Position numbers and translations under genes: made by a program. A stretch of DNA of 64,000 bases from Pseudomonas multiresinivorans (GTDB lineage: Bacteria > Pseudomonadota > Gammaproteobacteria > Pseudomonadales > Pseudomonadaceae): positions 3,906,001-3,970,000 of the forward strand of contig NZ_CP048833.1 of NCBI RefSeq assembly GCF_012971725.1. The letters are read 5' to 3'. How positions within the stretch are numbered: the stretch's first letter is position 1; every line of letters begins with the position of its first letter. Below, piece by piece: positions 17,158 to 24,923 of the stretch. Below the pieces are notes generated by a model, which was not told the origin of the DNA, searched no databases, and saw only the letters and a program-made list of their open reading frames with translations.

Positions 17158-18840
17158 ATGCACAAGAACCGCCATCCCCACACCCCCGGCAAGAAACCGG
17201 TGACCATCTTCGGCCCGGACTTCCCCTTCGCCTTCGACGACTGGATCGAGCACCCCGCCGGCCTGGGCAGCATCCCGGCCGAGAAGCACGGCCAGGAAGT
17301 GGCCATTGTCGGCGCCGGCATTTCCGGGCTGGTGGCGGCCTACGAGCTGATGAAAATGGGCCTGAAACCCGTGGTCTACGAGGCCTCGAAGATGGGCGGT
17401 CGCCTGCGCTCGGAAACCTTCGAAGGCGCCGACGGCATCATCGCCGAGCTGGGCGGCATGCGTTTCCCGGTGTCCAGCACCGCCTTCTACCACTACGTCG
17501 ACAAGCTCGGGCTGGAAACCAGACCCTTCCCCAACCCGCTGACCCCGGCCTCGGGCAGCACCGTGGTCGACCTGGAGGGCACCAGCCACTACGCGGAGAA
17601 GATCGACGACCTGCCGGAAATCTTCCGCGAAGTCGCCCAGGCCTGGGCCGACGCGCTGGAAGACGGCGCGCGCTTCTCCGAGATCCAGGACGCCATCCGC
17701 GAGCGCGACACGGTCAAGCTCAAGGCCCTGTGGGACGAGCTGGTGCCCAAGTGGGACGACCGCACTTTCTACGACTTCGTCGCCAGCTCCAGGGCTTTCT
17801 CCCGGCTGTCCTTCCAGCACCGTGAAATCTTCGGCCAGGTCGGTTTCGGCACCGGCGGCTGGGACTCGGACTTCCCCAACTCCATGCTGGAAATCTTCCG
17901 CGTGGTGATGACCAACTGCGACGACCACCAGCATCTGGTCGTAGGCGGCGTCGAGCAGGTACCGCGCGGCATCTGGAGCCACGTGCCGGAAAACTGCGCG
18001 CACTGGCCGGCCGGCACTTCCCTGGCCTCGCTGCACAACGGCGCGCCGCGTCCGGGCGTGAAGAAGATCGCCCGCGCCGCCGACGGCACCTTCGCCGTCA
18101 CCGATTACTGGGGCGACACCCGTCACTACGCGGCCGTCCTGGCGACCTGCCAGACCTGGCTGCTGACCACCCAGATCGAATGCGAGGAAGCGCTGTTCTC
18201 GCAGAAGATGTGGATGGCCCTCGACCGCACCCGCTACATGCAGTCCTCGAAGACCTTCGTGATGGTCGACCGGCCGTTCTGGAAGGACAAGGACCCGCAG
18301 ACCGGCCGCGACGTGATGAGCATGACCCTCACCGACCGCCTGACCCGCGGCACCTACCTGTTCGACAATGGCGACGACAAGCCGGGGGTGATCTGCCTGT
18401 CCTACTCCTGGATGAGCGACGCCATGAAGATGCTCCCGCACCCGGTGGAGAAGCGCGTGCAGCTGGCCCTGGACGCGCTGAAGAAGGTCTACCCGAAGGT
18501 CGATATTGCCGGGCACATCATCGGTAATCCGATCACCGTATCCTGGGAGGCCGACCCGCACTTCCTCGGCGCCTTCAAGGGCGCGCTGCCGGGCCACTAC
18601 CGCTACAACCAGCGCATGTACGCGCACTTCATGCAGGACGACATGCCCGCCGAACAGCGCGGCATCTTCATTGCCGGCGACGATGTGTCCTGGACCCCGG
18701 CCTGGGTGGAAGGCGCGGTGCAGACCTCGCTGAACGCCGTGTGGGGCATCATGAAGCACTTCGGCGGCGCGACTCATCCGGAGAACCCCGGTCCGGGCGA
18801 TCGCTTCGCCGAGCTGGGCCCGATGGCGCTGCCGGACTGA
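17158..18840 (+). CDS. davB: Lysine 2-monooxygenase
   Basis: A 560-residue FAD enzyme of the flavin monoamine oxidase family that oxidatively decarboxylates L-lysine to 5-aminovaleramide. The dinucleotide-binding motif is VAIVGAGISGLVAAYEL (GAGISG at 52-57) with E75 as ribose-binding acid, followed by the GGRLRSE signature (80-86). The C-terminal FAD segment is IFIAGDDVSWTPAWVEGA. Length matches tryptophan/lysine monooxygenases. GGGAG before the ATG at 17158 fits the start. The next gene is davA, which takes its product. The upstream 200 bases separate it from the divergent Lrp-type gene. Confidence 0.92.
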   Translation: MHKNRHPHTPGKKPVTIFGPDFPFAFDDWIEHPAGLGSIPAEKHGQEVAIVGAGISGLVAAYELMKMGLKPVVYEASKMGGRLRSETFEGADGIIAELGGMRFPVSSTAFYHYVDKLGLETRPFPNPLTPASGSTVVDLEGTSHYAEKIDDLPEIFREVAQAWADALEDGARFSEIQDAIRERDTVKLKALWDELVPKWDDRTFYDFVASSRAFSRLSFQHREIFGQVGFGTGGWDSDFPNSMLEIFRVVMTNCDDHQHLVVGGVEQVPRGIWSHVPENCAHWPAGTSLASLHNGAPRPGVKKIARAADGTFAVTDYWGDTRHYAAVLATCQTWLLTTQIECEEALFSQKMWMALDRTRYMQSSKTFVMVDRPFWKDKDPQTGRDVMSMTLTDRLTRGTYLFDNGDDKPGVICLSYSWMSDAMKMLPHPVEKRVQLALDALKKVYPKVDIAGHIIGNPITVSWEADPHFLGAFKGALPGHYRYNQRMYAHFMQDDMPAEQRGIFIAGDDVSWTPAWVEGAVQTSLNAVWGIMKHFGGATHPENPGPGDRFAELGPMALPD

Positions 18841-18928
18841 AGCCCGGCAGCCGAAAACCGCCTCGCGCACGAGTGGGATCGGGTGCAAACTGCCTGACCC
18901 GCTCGTGCTTTTTTCAAGGAGACCCCTC

Positions 18929-19717
18929 ATGTACCTCGCCCTCTACCAGTGCCCTCCCGGCCCCGAAGACGTCGCCGGCAACCTGCAGCGTCTGGAACAG
19001 GCAGCGCGGCAGGCAGTGCAGAACGGCGCGGATCTGCTGGTGCTGCCGGAGATGTACCTGTCCGGCTACAACATCGGCGCGAAGCGTGTCGCGGAACTGG
19101 CGGAAAACTGCGACGGCCCCTCCGCCCTGCGCATTGCCGAAATCGCCCGCGAGCACAAGCTCGGCATCCTCTACGGCTACCCCGAACGTGACGCCAACGG
19201 CGCCATCTTCAACAGCGTGCAGCTGATCGACCGGCAGGGCGAACGCCGCGCCAACTACCGCAAGACCCACCTCTACGGCGATCTCGACCGCAGCCAGTTC
19301 AGCGCTTCCGACGAGCCGCCGGCGATCTTCGAACTGGACGGCTGGAAGATCGGCCTGCTGATCTGCTTCGACGTGGAGTTCCCCGAAGCCGTGCGCACCC
19401 TGGCGCTGGCCGGCGCCGACCTGGTGCTGGTGCCCACCGCCAACATGCGCCCCTACGAGTTCGTCGCCCAGGTCCTGGTACCGACCCGCGCCTACGAAAA
19501 CCAGGTGTTCCTGGCCTATGCCAACTACGTTGGCACCGAGGGCGAAATCGAGTACTGCGGGCTGAGCAGCATCGTCGCCCCGGATGGCCAGGTTCTGACC
19601 AAGGCCAAGCACAGCGAAGAGCTGCTGGTAGCCGAGCTGGACCCGCAGCGCATCGCCCTGGCGCGCGAGGGGTACAGCTACGTGCACCTGCGGCGGCCGG
19701 TGCTGTATCGCAGCTGA
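18929..19717 (+). CDS. davA: 5-aminovaleramide amidase (nitrilase superfamily)
   Basis: A 262-residue nitrilase-superfamily amidase. The catalytic triad is visible: E41 in LVLPEMYLSGY, K112 in NYRKTHLYG, and C146 in LLICFDVEFPE. It hydrolyses 5-aminovaleramide, made by DavB, to 5-aminovalerate and ammonia, the second step of the aminovalerate route of lysine breakdown. AAGGAG seven bases before the ATG at 18929 fixes the start. It is 88 bases downstream of davB and ends at a strong intrinsic terminator. The next steps (davT, davD) are not in the window. Confidence 0.93.
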   Translation: MYLALYQCPPGPEDVAGNLQRLEQAARQAVQNGADLLVLPEMYLSGYNIGAKRVAELAENCDGPSALRIAEIAREHKLGILYGYPERDANGAIFNSVQLIDRQGERRANYRKTHLYGDLDRSQFSASDEPPAIFELDGWKIGLLICFDVEFPEAVRTLALAGADLVLVPTANMRPYEFVAQVLVPTRAYENQVFLAYANYVGTEGEIEYCGLSSIVAPDGQVLTKAKHSEELLVAELDPQRIALAREGYSYVHLRRPVLYRS

Positions 19718-19720
19718 AGA

Positions 19721-19745
19721 AAAGCCCGGCACTCCGCCGGGCTTT
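19721..19745 (+). terminator. Intrinsic terminator of davBA
   Basis: AAAGCCCGGC (19721-19730) pairs with GCCGGGCTTT (19736-19745) over a five-base loop. It starts four bases after the davA stop codon. Confidence 0.9.
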
Positions 19746-19770
19746 CTCTACCGGCGCTGAAACTTCCCTT

Positions 19771-19848
19771 GTAGGAGCGAGCTTGCTCGCGAACAGATTC
19801 GCCCGCGGCTTAGGCGTCAGGCAGGTTCGCGAGCATGCTCGCTCCTAC
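19771..19848. repeat. REP pair (BIME)
   Basis: Direct copy at 19771-19794 and inverted copy at 19825-19848, the latter with an A-T change in its centre (GAGCATGCTC). The inverted copy reaches the last codon of the cytochrome gene on the minus strand. Confidence 0.9.
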
Positions 19849-20204
19849 AGGTTCCCTCTGCGATGGCACGCCTGGCAGCTGCGCACCGGCCCGCTGGCGT
19901 GGAAAGCCTGCAATCGTTCGAGGTGACAGCTCTGGCAGAGCTGATGGAAATCCGCTTCCATGCGCACCGCCAGCGCCGGGCTCTGCTTGTGGCAGAGGAT
20001 GCAGGTGCGGTTGCCGGAGACCGAAGGCGACTGGTCCTTGTAGTCGTGGTGACAGGTGATGCAATTCACCGAGGCGTGCGGCTCGTGGGGGAACGCCAGC
20101 GGCATCAGCGGACGATTGCGCTGCCAGTGCCCGTGGGCGAACCACGCCCCCGCCGACAGCGCCACGACGGCGCCTACCGAAAGTCCGATCCAGATGCGTT
20201 TCAC
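19845..20204 (-). CDS. Small membrane-anchored tetraheme cytochrome c
   Basis: A 119-residue protein with an N-terminal membrane anchor (residues 4-24) and four CxxCH haem sites at residues 48-52, 68-72, 90-94 and 110-114, plus extra histidines (HEPHASV, HHD) that can serve as distal ligands. It fits the cytochrome c3 / NapC-like small multihaem group. It begins inside the stop of the ferric-reductase-like gene (ATGA), so the two are made together and probably pass electrons between the inner membrane haem b protein and the periplasm. The electron acceptor is unknown. Confidence 0.85.
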   Translation of the reverse strand: MKRIWIGLSVGAVVALSAGAWFAHGHWQRNRPLMPLAFPHEPHASVNCITCHHDYKDQSPSVSGNRTCILCHKQSPALAVRMEADFHQLCQSCHLERLQAFHASGPVRSCQACHRRGNL

Positions 20205-20905
20205 AACGGCAGCTCCACGTTCGCCAGCAGGCTGTAGAGCGCCGACAATCCGATGATCACGCCACTGGCCGCCAGCGCGAACCAGGTAGCCCGCAGCGCC
20301 GTATTGCGCTTGCGACCACTGATGCCGTTGGCAGGTTTGGGCAGGCGCGGCCAGATGGCGGCCGCCAGCATCAGCGCCACCAGCAGGGCGCCCTTCCAGA
20401 GGCCACCGCTGTAGTAACCCGCGCCAAGCACGTGCACGGCCATCAGCAACAGGGCGAGCAGGCTGCCGCCGTAATGCCAGCGGCGGTACGAGGCGGCGCT
20501 GCTGCTCCAGCGCGGGCGCACGCGGTTCAGGCTGGATATCGCGAGCACCAGCATCAGCATCGCCGAAGCCAGTCCGGCCAGCATGTAGCCGGGCGCGGAC
20601 GGCAGCAGGTCTTCGATTAGCAGCGGCTCGTCGAACAGCAACACAACGATATGGATCAGCAGCAGCACCACCGCCGCAAACCCGAGATCACGGTGCAACC
20701 GCAGGAAGAATTTCCCCTCGTAGAGAGGGCGCGGCTGCGGGCGGCCGCCGATGACGAACAGCAGCCCCAGCAGGCAAGCACCGAGCAGCCCGGCGGCATT
20801 GGCGAAATCCCAGGCGTAACCGAGCCCCGGCATGGCGCCGAGGCCGAGCAGGATGGCGACCGGCAGCAGGCAGCCGAGCGCCAGGCGCGCGATCAGCGCA
20901 GGCAT
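20201..20905 (-). CDS. Ferric-reductase-like transmembrane haem b protein
   Basis: A 234-residue protein with about six membrane helices. Histidines that could hold haem are in FLRLHRDLGFAAV, LLLIHIVVLL, YRRWHYGGSLL and MAVHVLGAG, spaced as in the ferric reductase transmembrane domain / cytochrome b group. It lacks the flavin and NAD(P) domains of true ferric reductases, so it must take electrons from quinol or from another protein. It is the first gene of a two-gene unit with the tetraheme cytochrome. Role inferred as membrane-to-periplasm electron transfer. Confidence 0.82.
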   Translation of the reverse strand: MPALIARLALGCLLPVAILLGLGAMPGLGYAWDFANAAGLLGACLLGLLFVIGGRPQPRPLYEGKFFLRLHRDLGFAAVVLLLIHIVVLLFDEPLLIEDLLPSAPGYMLAGLASAMLMLVLAISSLNRVRPRWSSSAASYRRWHYGGSLLALLLMAVHVLGAGYYSGGLWKGALLVALMLAAAIWPRLPKPANGISGRKRNTALRATWFALAASGVIIGLSALYSLLANVELPL

Positions 20906-21019
20906 GAGGGACTCCGGAAGTAGGGATGTGGCCGAAGGCTAGCAATTGTCGGCGGCGCGGGAGTGTCGCTGTCTGCCAGACGAATTGCCAGCCCTGCCAG
21001 CGCGCGCCGACCTTATCCC

Positions 21020-21091
21020 GTAGGAGCGGACTCTGTCCGCGATGATTGCCGGCGCGAGGCGGAACCTATCGCGGACAGAGTCCGCTCCTAC
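21020..21091. repeat. Inverted pair of the GTCCGCGAT-type REP
   Basis: GTAGGAGCGGACTCTGTCCGCGAT at 21020-21043 and its inverse at 21068-21091; the two copies share the same CTCTG/CAGAG variant bases, so they match each other better than the other copies of this family in the window. The long inverted repeat could form one large hairpin. Confidence 0.9.
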
Positions 21092-21126
21092 GCAAAGCCC
21101 GCCTGAGTGCCGAAGAGCGATCCGGA

Positions 21127-22077
21127 CTAAAGGTCCAGCACCAACCGCGCCGACTTCGCCCGCGAGACGCAGGCGCAGATCTGCTTGTTGGAGGCCTTTT
21201 CCTTGTTCGACAGGCAGTTGTCGCGGTGCTCCGGCTCGCCTTCCAGCACCTCGACGATGCAGGTGCCGCAAATGCCTTCGCGACACTCGGTGTCGATGTC
21301 GCAGCCGTGGGCCTGCAGCACGTCCACCAGCGTCGAGTCTGCCGGCACGTGGAGCACAACACCGGAGCTGGCCAGTTCCACTTCGAAGGAACCAGCCGGC
21401 GCCGCGTTGGCGGCCGGATCGGCCTGGAAGTTCTCCAGGTGGATGGCGTCTTCCGGGCGGCTGCGCGCGGCGATCTCCACCACCTTGTTCATGAACGGCG
21501 CCGGGCCGCAGGTATAGACGTGGGCGTGCTGCGGTGCGCGTTCCAGGCAAGCGCTCAGCACGCTGTCCAGATCAGCCGGCTCGACGCCGTAGTGCAGCTC
21601 GACCTTGCCGGCGAAAGCCTCGCTGGCCAGCAGCTCGACGAAAGCCGCGTGCTCGGCGGATCGGGCGAAGTAATGCAGGCGATACGGCTCACCCTTGGCG
21701 TTCAGCCGGTAGGCCATGCTCAGCAGCGGCGTCACGCCGATACCCGCCGCGAACAGCACGTGCTCGCGGGCTTCCGCTGCCAGGCGGAACAGGTTGCGCG
21801 GCGCGCCGATGTCCAGCTCGGCGCCTTCCTGCACGTCGTGCAGGGCACTGGAGCCGCCACGGGACGCGCCCTCCTTCTTCACCGCTACCAGGTAGGCGGT
21901 GCGGTCGTCCGGCGGGCTGCACAGCGAATACTGGCGCGTCACCCCGGTGGGCCCGGTGACGTCGACGTGGGCGCCCGGCTCGTAGGCGTCGAACGGCTGG
22001 CCATCACAACGTACGAGACGCAGGGAACGGATGTCCTGCGCTTCCTCGACGATCCTTTCGATTCTGACCTTCATCAT
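21127..22077 (-). CDS. iacF: Ferredoxin-reductase component of the IAA-degradation dioxygenase (IacF-like)
   Basis: A 316-residue PDR/VanB-type reductase. The flavin-binding segment is RQYSLCSPP (about 55-63), the NAD-binding part has GIGVTPLLSM and YTCGP, and the C-terminal plant-type [2Fe-2S] domain has C265, C270, C273 and a fourth cysteine near 301-303. Such proteins feed electrons from NADH to a Rieske oxygenase, here the iacC/iacD product. It is the last gene of the cluster and is set apart from iacE by 307 bases of repeats. Start at 22077 is chosen for AGG seven bases upstream; a second ATG follows at once. Family is secure; the iac assignment rests on the neighbours. Confidence 0.82.
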   Translation of the reverse strand: MMKVRIERIVEEAQDIRSLRLVRCDGQPFDAYEPGAHVDVTGPTGVTRQYSLCSPPDDRTAYLVAVKKEGASRGGSSALHDVQEGAELDIGAPRNLFRLAAEAREHVLFAAGIGVTPLLSMAYRLNAKGEPYRLHYFARSAEHAAFVELLASEAFAGKVELHYGVEPADLDSVLSACLERAPQHAHVYTCGPAPFMNKVVEIAARSRPEDAIHLENFQADPAANAAPAGSFEVELASSGVVLHVPADSTLVDVLQAHGCDIDTECREGICGTCIVEVLEGEPEHRDNCLSNKEKASNKQICACVSRAKSARLVLDL

Positions 22078-22175
22078 GGCGTTACCTGCAAGGCGTTGAT
22101 TGCGGGCTCTGTGGCCCCTTTCCGGCCTCTTTTTCACGAGCGGACGGGTTTTCGATTGATGTCGGAGCGAGGGCA

Positions 22176-22366
22176 TCTCCCTCTCCCCAGCCCTCTCCCT
22201 GAAGGGAGAGGGAGCAGCTCGGCGTCGCCGAGTGGCACGGTGTTTCCAGCCCTGCCGATCAGTCCCCTCTCCCGCTTGCGGGAGAGGGTTAGGGAGAGGG
22301 GCTCTTCAGCTCCCCCACTCAAGCTCAGGCCAAGCGTAGGGCGAATAACGCGCAGCGTTATCCGCC
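22176..22366. repeat. GGGAGAGGG inverted repeats and a GTAGGGCG palindrome inside the iac cluster
   Basis: Bases 22176-22213 and 22264-22300 are CCCTCTCCCTGAAGGGAGAGGG-type palindromes. Bases 22336-22366 are a GTAGGGCGAATAACGCGCAGCGTTATCCGCC palindrome. They fill most of the 307-base gap between iacE and iacF. Related copies occur at 33853-33970 and 44250-44370. Confidence 0.85.
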
Positions 22367-22384
22367 GTCCGCCCAGCCCAAACC

Positions 22385-23125
22385 TCAGCGCATGAACAAC
22401 CCACCATTGATATCCCAGCAGGCCCCGGTCACCGATCCGGCGTTCTCCGCACACAACAGCAGCACGCTGTCGGCGATGAAAGTCGGGGCGCCCAGGCGGC
22501 CGGCGGGGATGGTCTTGAGTATCTGTTCCAGGCGCTCGGGGGCCACGCTCTCGTAAACCACCGGCAAATCCAGCGGCCCCGGCGAGATGGCGTTGACGGT
22601 CACACCCTGCGCCGAGAGTTCGCGGGCGAATACCTTGGTCAGGGTCGCCACGCCGCCCTTGGCCGCGGCGTAGTGGCCGCCGGTGGCGGTGCCGCCGTTC
22701 TGCCCGGCCAACGAGGCAATGTTGACGATGCGGCCGAACCCGCGCGCCGCAAAGTGAGTACCGAACACCTGGCAGGCGACGAAAGTGCCGCGCAGGTTCA
22801 CCGCCATGGAGGCGTCGAAGTCCTCCGGGCTGATATCCATCAGCGCGGCGACCTTCGACATCCCGGCGTTGTTCACCAGGATGTCGGTGCCGCCCCAGCG
22901 CTCGGCGAGCACATCACGAGCGCGTTCGAAATCGGCTTTCTCGCGCGCATCCAGTTTCAAACCGAGGGCCGTGCGGCCCTCCGGGTCGAGCTCATCGGCC
23001 AGGCGCTGCACCGCGTCCTCGTTGAGGTCGGCCAGCGCCACGCGCAGGCCGGCAGCGTGCAGGCGGCGGGCGATGACTTCGCCCAGCCCGCGTGCGGCGC
23101 CGGTTACCAGGGCAACTCGTTGCAT
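22385..23125 (-). CDS. iacE: SDR-family dehydrogenase of the iac cluster (IacE-like)
   Basis: A 246-residue short-chain dehydrogenase/reductase. The cofactor motif is TGAARGLG (8-15), the structural NNAG is in ILVNNAGMSK (about 85-94), and the catalytic Ser and Tyr-x3-Lys are in NIASLAGQ and GHYAAAKGG (Y about 157, K about 161). In the auxin pathway IacE is thought to act on a hydroxylated oxindole intermediate. It lies 10 bases after iacD in the same operon. FabG-like enzymes look similar, so the role comes from context. Confidence 0.82.
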   Translation of the reverse strand: MQRVALVTGAARGLGEVIARRLHAAGLRVALADLNEDAVQRLADELDPEGRTALGLKLDAREKADFERARDVLAERWGGTDILVNNAGMSKVAALMDISPEDFDASMAVNLRGTFVACQVFGTHFAARGFGRIVNIASLAGQNGGTATGGHYAAAKGGVATLTKVFARELSAQGVTVNAISPGPLDLPVVYESVAPERLEQILKTIPAGRLGAPTFIADSVLLLCAENAGSVTGACWDINGGLFMR

Positions 23126-23135
23126 GGCGCGGCCC

Positions 23136-23633
23136 TCAGAGCAGGAAGCCGAGCGCGTTGAGCGCGTCTTCGGCGTTGATCAGGCGGATCACCTTGCGCT
23201 CCAGGCGGGCTTGCCCGTCTGCGAAGCGGATGCGGTGGTTCAGGTCGGCAATGAACGGCGTCGCCACGCCGCGCTTGTAGGCGTAGAGCACCTGTGCCGA
23301 GTTCACTTCGACCACATCGCCCGCCGCTTCCACGAGGCTGAAACGCGAGACAGTGCGCACGGTCTTCGCCGCGTCCACCGCCGAGGGCGAATGGCCGCCG
23401 GTGAGGCGTTCGATGCGCAGGGCGCGCATGCGCGCGTCGTCGAAGACGTAGTTCAGGCTGGCGGCGAAGTCATCGCCCTCGGCGTCGATCGGCACCACGT
23501 AGATGCCGTCCTCGCTCCACAGCTGCGACCACTGTGCGTAGTCCTTGCGGTCGAGCAGCTCGGCCTCGCGCCAGACGAATTCGATGGCCTTGGCCAGCGG
23601 GCCGGAGAAGCCGTTCAGGGTGTCGTTGCTCAT
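23136..23633 (-). CDS. iacD: Ring-hydroxylating dioxygenase small subunit (IacD-like)
   Basis: A 165-residue NTF2-fold beta subunit of an aromatic-ring-hydroxylating dioxygenase. The family pattern is present: an N-terminal helix AIEFVWREAELLDRKDYAQW, the strand DGIYVVPID, and the C-terminal half with RKVIRLINAEDAL. It has a structural role beside the Rieske alpha subunit. Its ATG overlaps the iacC stop (ATGA), which fixes the start at 23633. Confidence 0.87.
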   Translation of the reverse strand: MSNDTLNGFSGPLAKAIEFVWREAELLDRKDYAQWSQLWSEDGIYVVPIDAEGDDFAASLNYVFDDARMRALRIERLTGGHSPSAVDAAKTVRTVSRFSLVEAAGDVVEVNSAQVLYAYKRGVATPFIADLNHRIRFADGQARLERKVIRLINAEDALNALGFLL

Positions 23634-24913
23634 TGGCTCATCATCCTTTTCCACATCTGGTACGCCTCGCGCATGCCGCCTTCGTCGGTGGCGTGGGAGA
23701 CCTTGTCGCCGTTCTCGGCGACCACTTCGCGGTTCAGGCCGCGGTTGACCAGGATCGGCGCGTCGACACCGGCGTAGGAGCCACGCTGCACGCGGTCCCA
23801 GGCCTCTGCATCATCCGGGCTGCCAAAACCGAACGGGCCCTGGAAGTGCTCGTGGATGCGCATGCGCTCACGGTTGGCGATTTCCGGGCCGCCATCCATG
23901 CCCAGGGCGACGTGGCGAATCTCGGTCTCGGTGACGGAGATCGGCCGCAGCACGCGGAAGAACGACATGGACATGGCCACGTTGGGGAACAGGTTGAGGT
24001 TGAAGCCGGCGCCATGCAGCGAGCGGACGATGCGGCGCACCTGTTCCGGCGGCATGGTTTTCGACAGTTCCTCGGTGACGTGGGCGAAGCGTTCCTGGAG
24101 CTGCTCGGTGCCGTCGTCGTGGTCGAGGTCGACGTGCTCGGGGACCATCACCATCACGCTGTGGCCGTTACCCAGGGCGTGGGTCACCGCCTGCTCGTCG
24201 CTCATGAACGAGAGCATTTCCTCGGTTTCTTCATCCACCGAGGACATGAACGACTTGTGCACGATGGGGAAGTGGTAGCCGTCGGTGGTGTTTTCCAGCT
24301 GGATCTTCCAGTTGCCGCGGAAGGTGAACTTGTGTTCGCCCTGGGTCTTGATCGGGTAGCCGGCGCCCTGCTTCATGAACAGGTCCATCCAGTGTTTGGC
24401 CCCGCCGAGGAAGTCTTCCAGCGGTTCGATCTCGTCGTTGTAGGTGGCGAATACCATGCCGGCGTAGCTTTCCACGCGCAGGCTGGTCAGCGGCAGCTCG
24501 GACTTGTCGAGGATGTCCTCGTAGCCGTCCGGGTACGGAAGCGCACGCAGCTTGCCGTCCAGCGCGTAGGACCAGCTGTGGTACGGGCAGGTAAAGCCGG
24601 TGGCGTTGCCCTTGTGCTTCTCGCAGACGGTGGCGCCACGGTGGCGGCAGCGGTTCTCCAGGACGTTGATGTTGCCCTTCTTGTCGCGCACCACGATCAC
24701 CGGGCGGCGGCCGACGCTGGTGGTCTTGAAGTCACCGGCGTTGCGCACTTCGCTTTCGTGGGCGACCCACACCCAGGTGCGGTAGAAGATCTTGTCCATC
24801 TCCGCTTCGAACAGTTGCGGGTCGTTGTACAGCGAGACATCGACGCGGTCGTCACCGACCAGCTCTTCGACGCTGCGCGACCGGGCGATCAGCCGGTATT
24901 CGTGAGCGCTCAT
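23630..24913 (-). CDS. iacC: Rieske ring-hydroxylating dioxygenase large subunit (IacC-like)
   Basis: A 427-residue Rieske non-haem iron oxygenase. The [2Fe-2S] ligands are C89 and H91 in NRCRHRG and C109 and H112 in CPYHSW. The mononuclear iron histidines are H214 and H219 in TTDGYHFPIVHKSF, with an Asp near 368 in DDAEAWDRVQRG as the third ligand. In the IAA pathway this enzyme, with IacD and IacF, oxidises the dioxindole-type intermediate on the way to catechol. The start at 24913 is chosen because GAGGAG lies six bases upstream; an ATG two codons earlier touches that site directly. Confidence 0.87.
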   Translation of the reverse strand: MSAHEYRLIARSRSVEELVGDDRVDVSLYNDPQLFEAEMDKIFYRTWVWVAHESEVRNAGDFKTTSVGRRPVIVVRDKKGNINVLENRCRHRGATVCEKHKGNATGFTCPYHSWSYALDGKLRALPYPDGYEDILDKSELPLTSLRVESYAGMVFATYNDEIEPLEDFLGGAKHWMDLFMKQGAGYPIKTQGEHKFTFRGNWKIQLENTTDGYHFPIVHKSFMSSVDEETEEMLSFMSDEQAVTHALGNGHSVMVMVPEHVDLDHDDGTEQLQERFAHVTEELSKTMPPEQVRRIVRSLHGAGFNLNLFPNVAMSMSFFRVLRPISVTETEIRHVALGMDGGPEIANRERMRIHEHFQGPFGFGSPDDAEAWDRVQRGSYAGVDAPILVNRGLNREVVAENGDKVSHATDEGGMREAYQMWKRMMSQ

Positions 24914-24923
24914 GCCCATCTCC

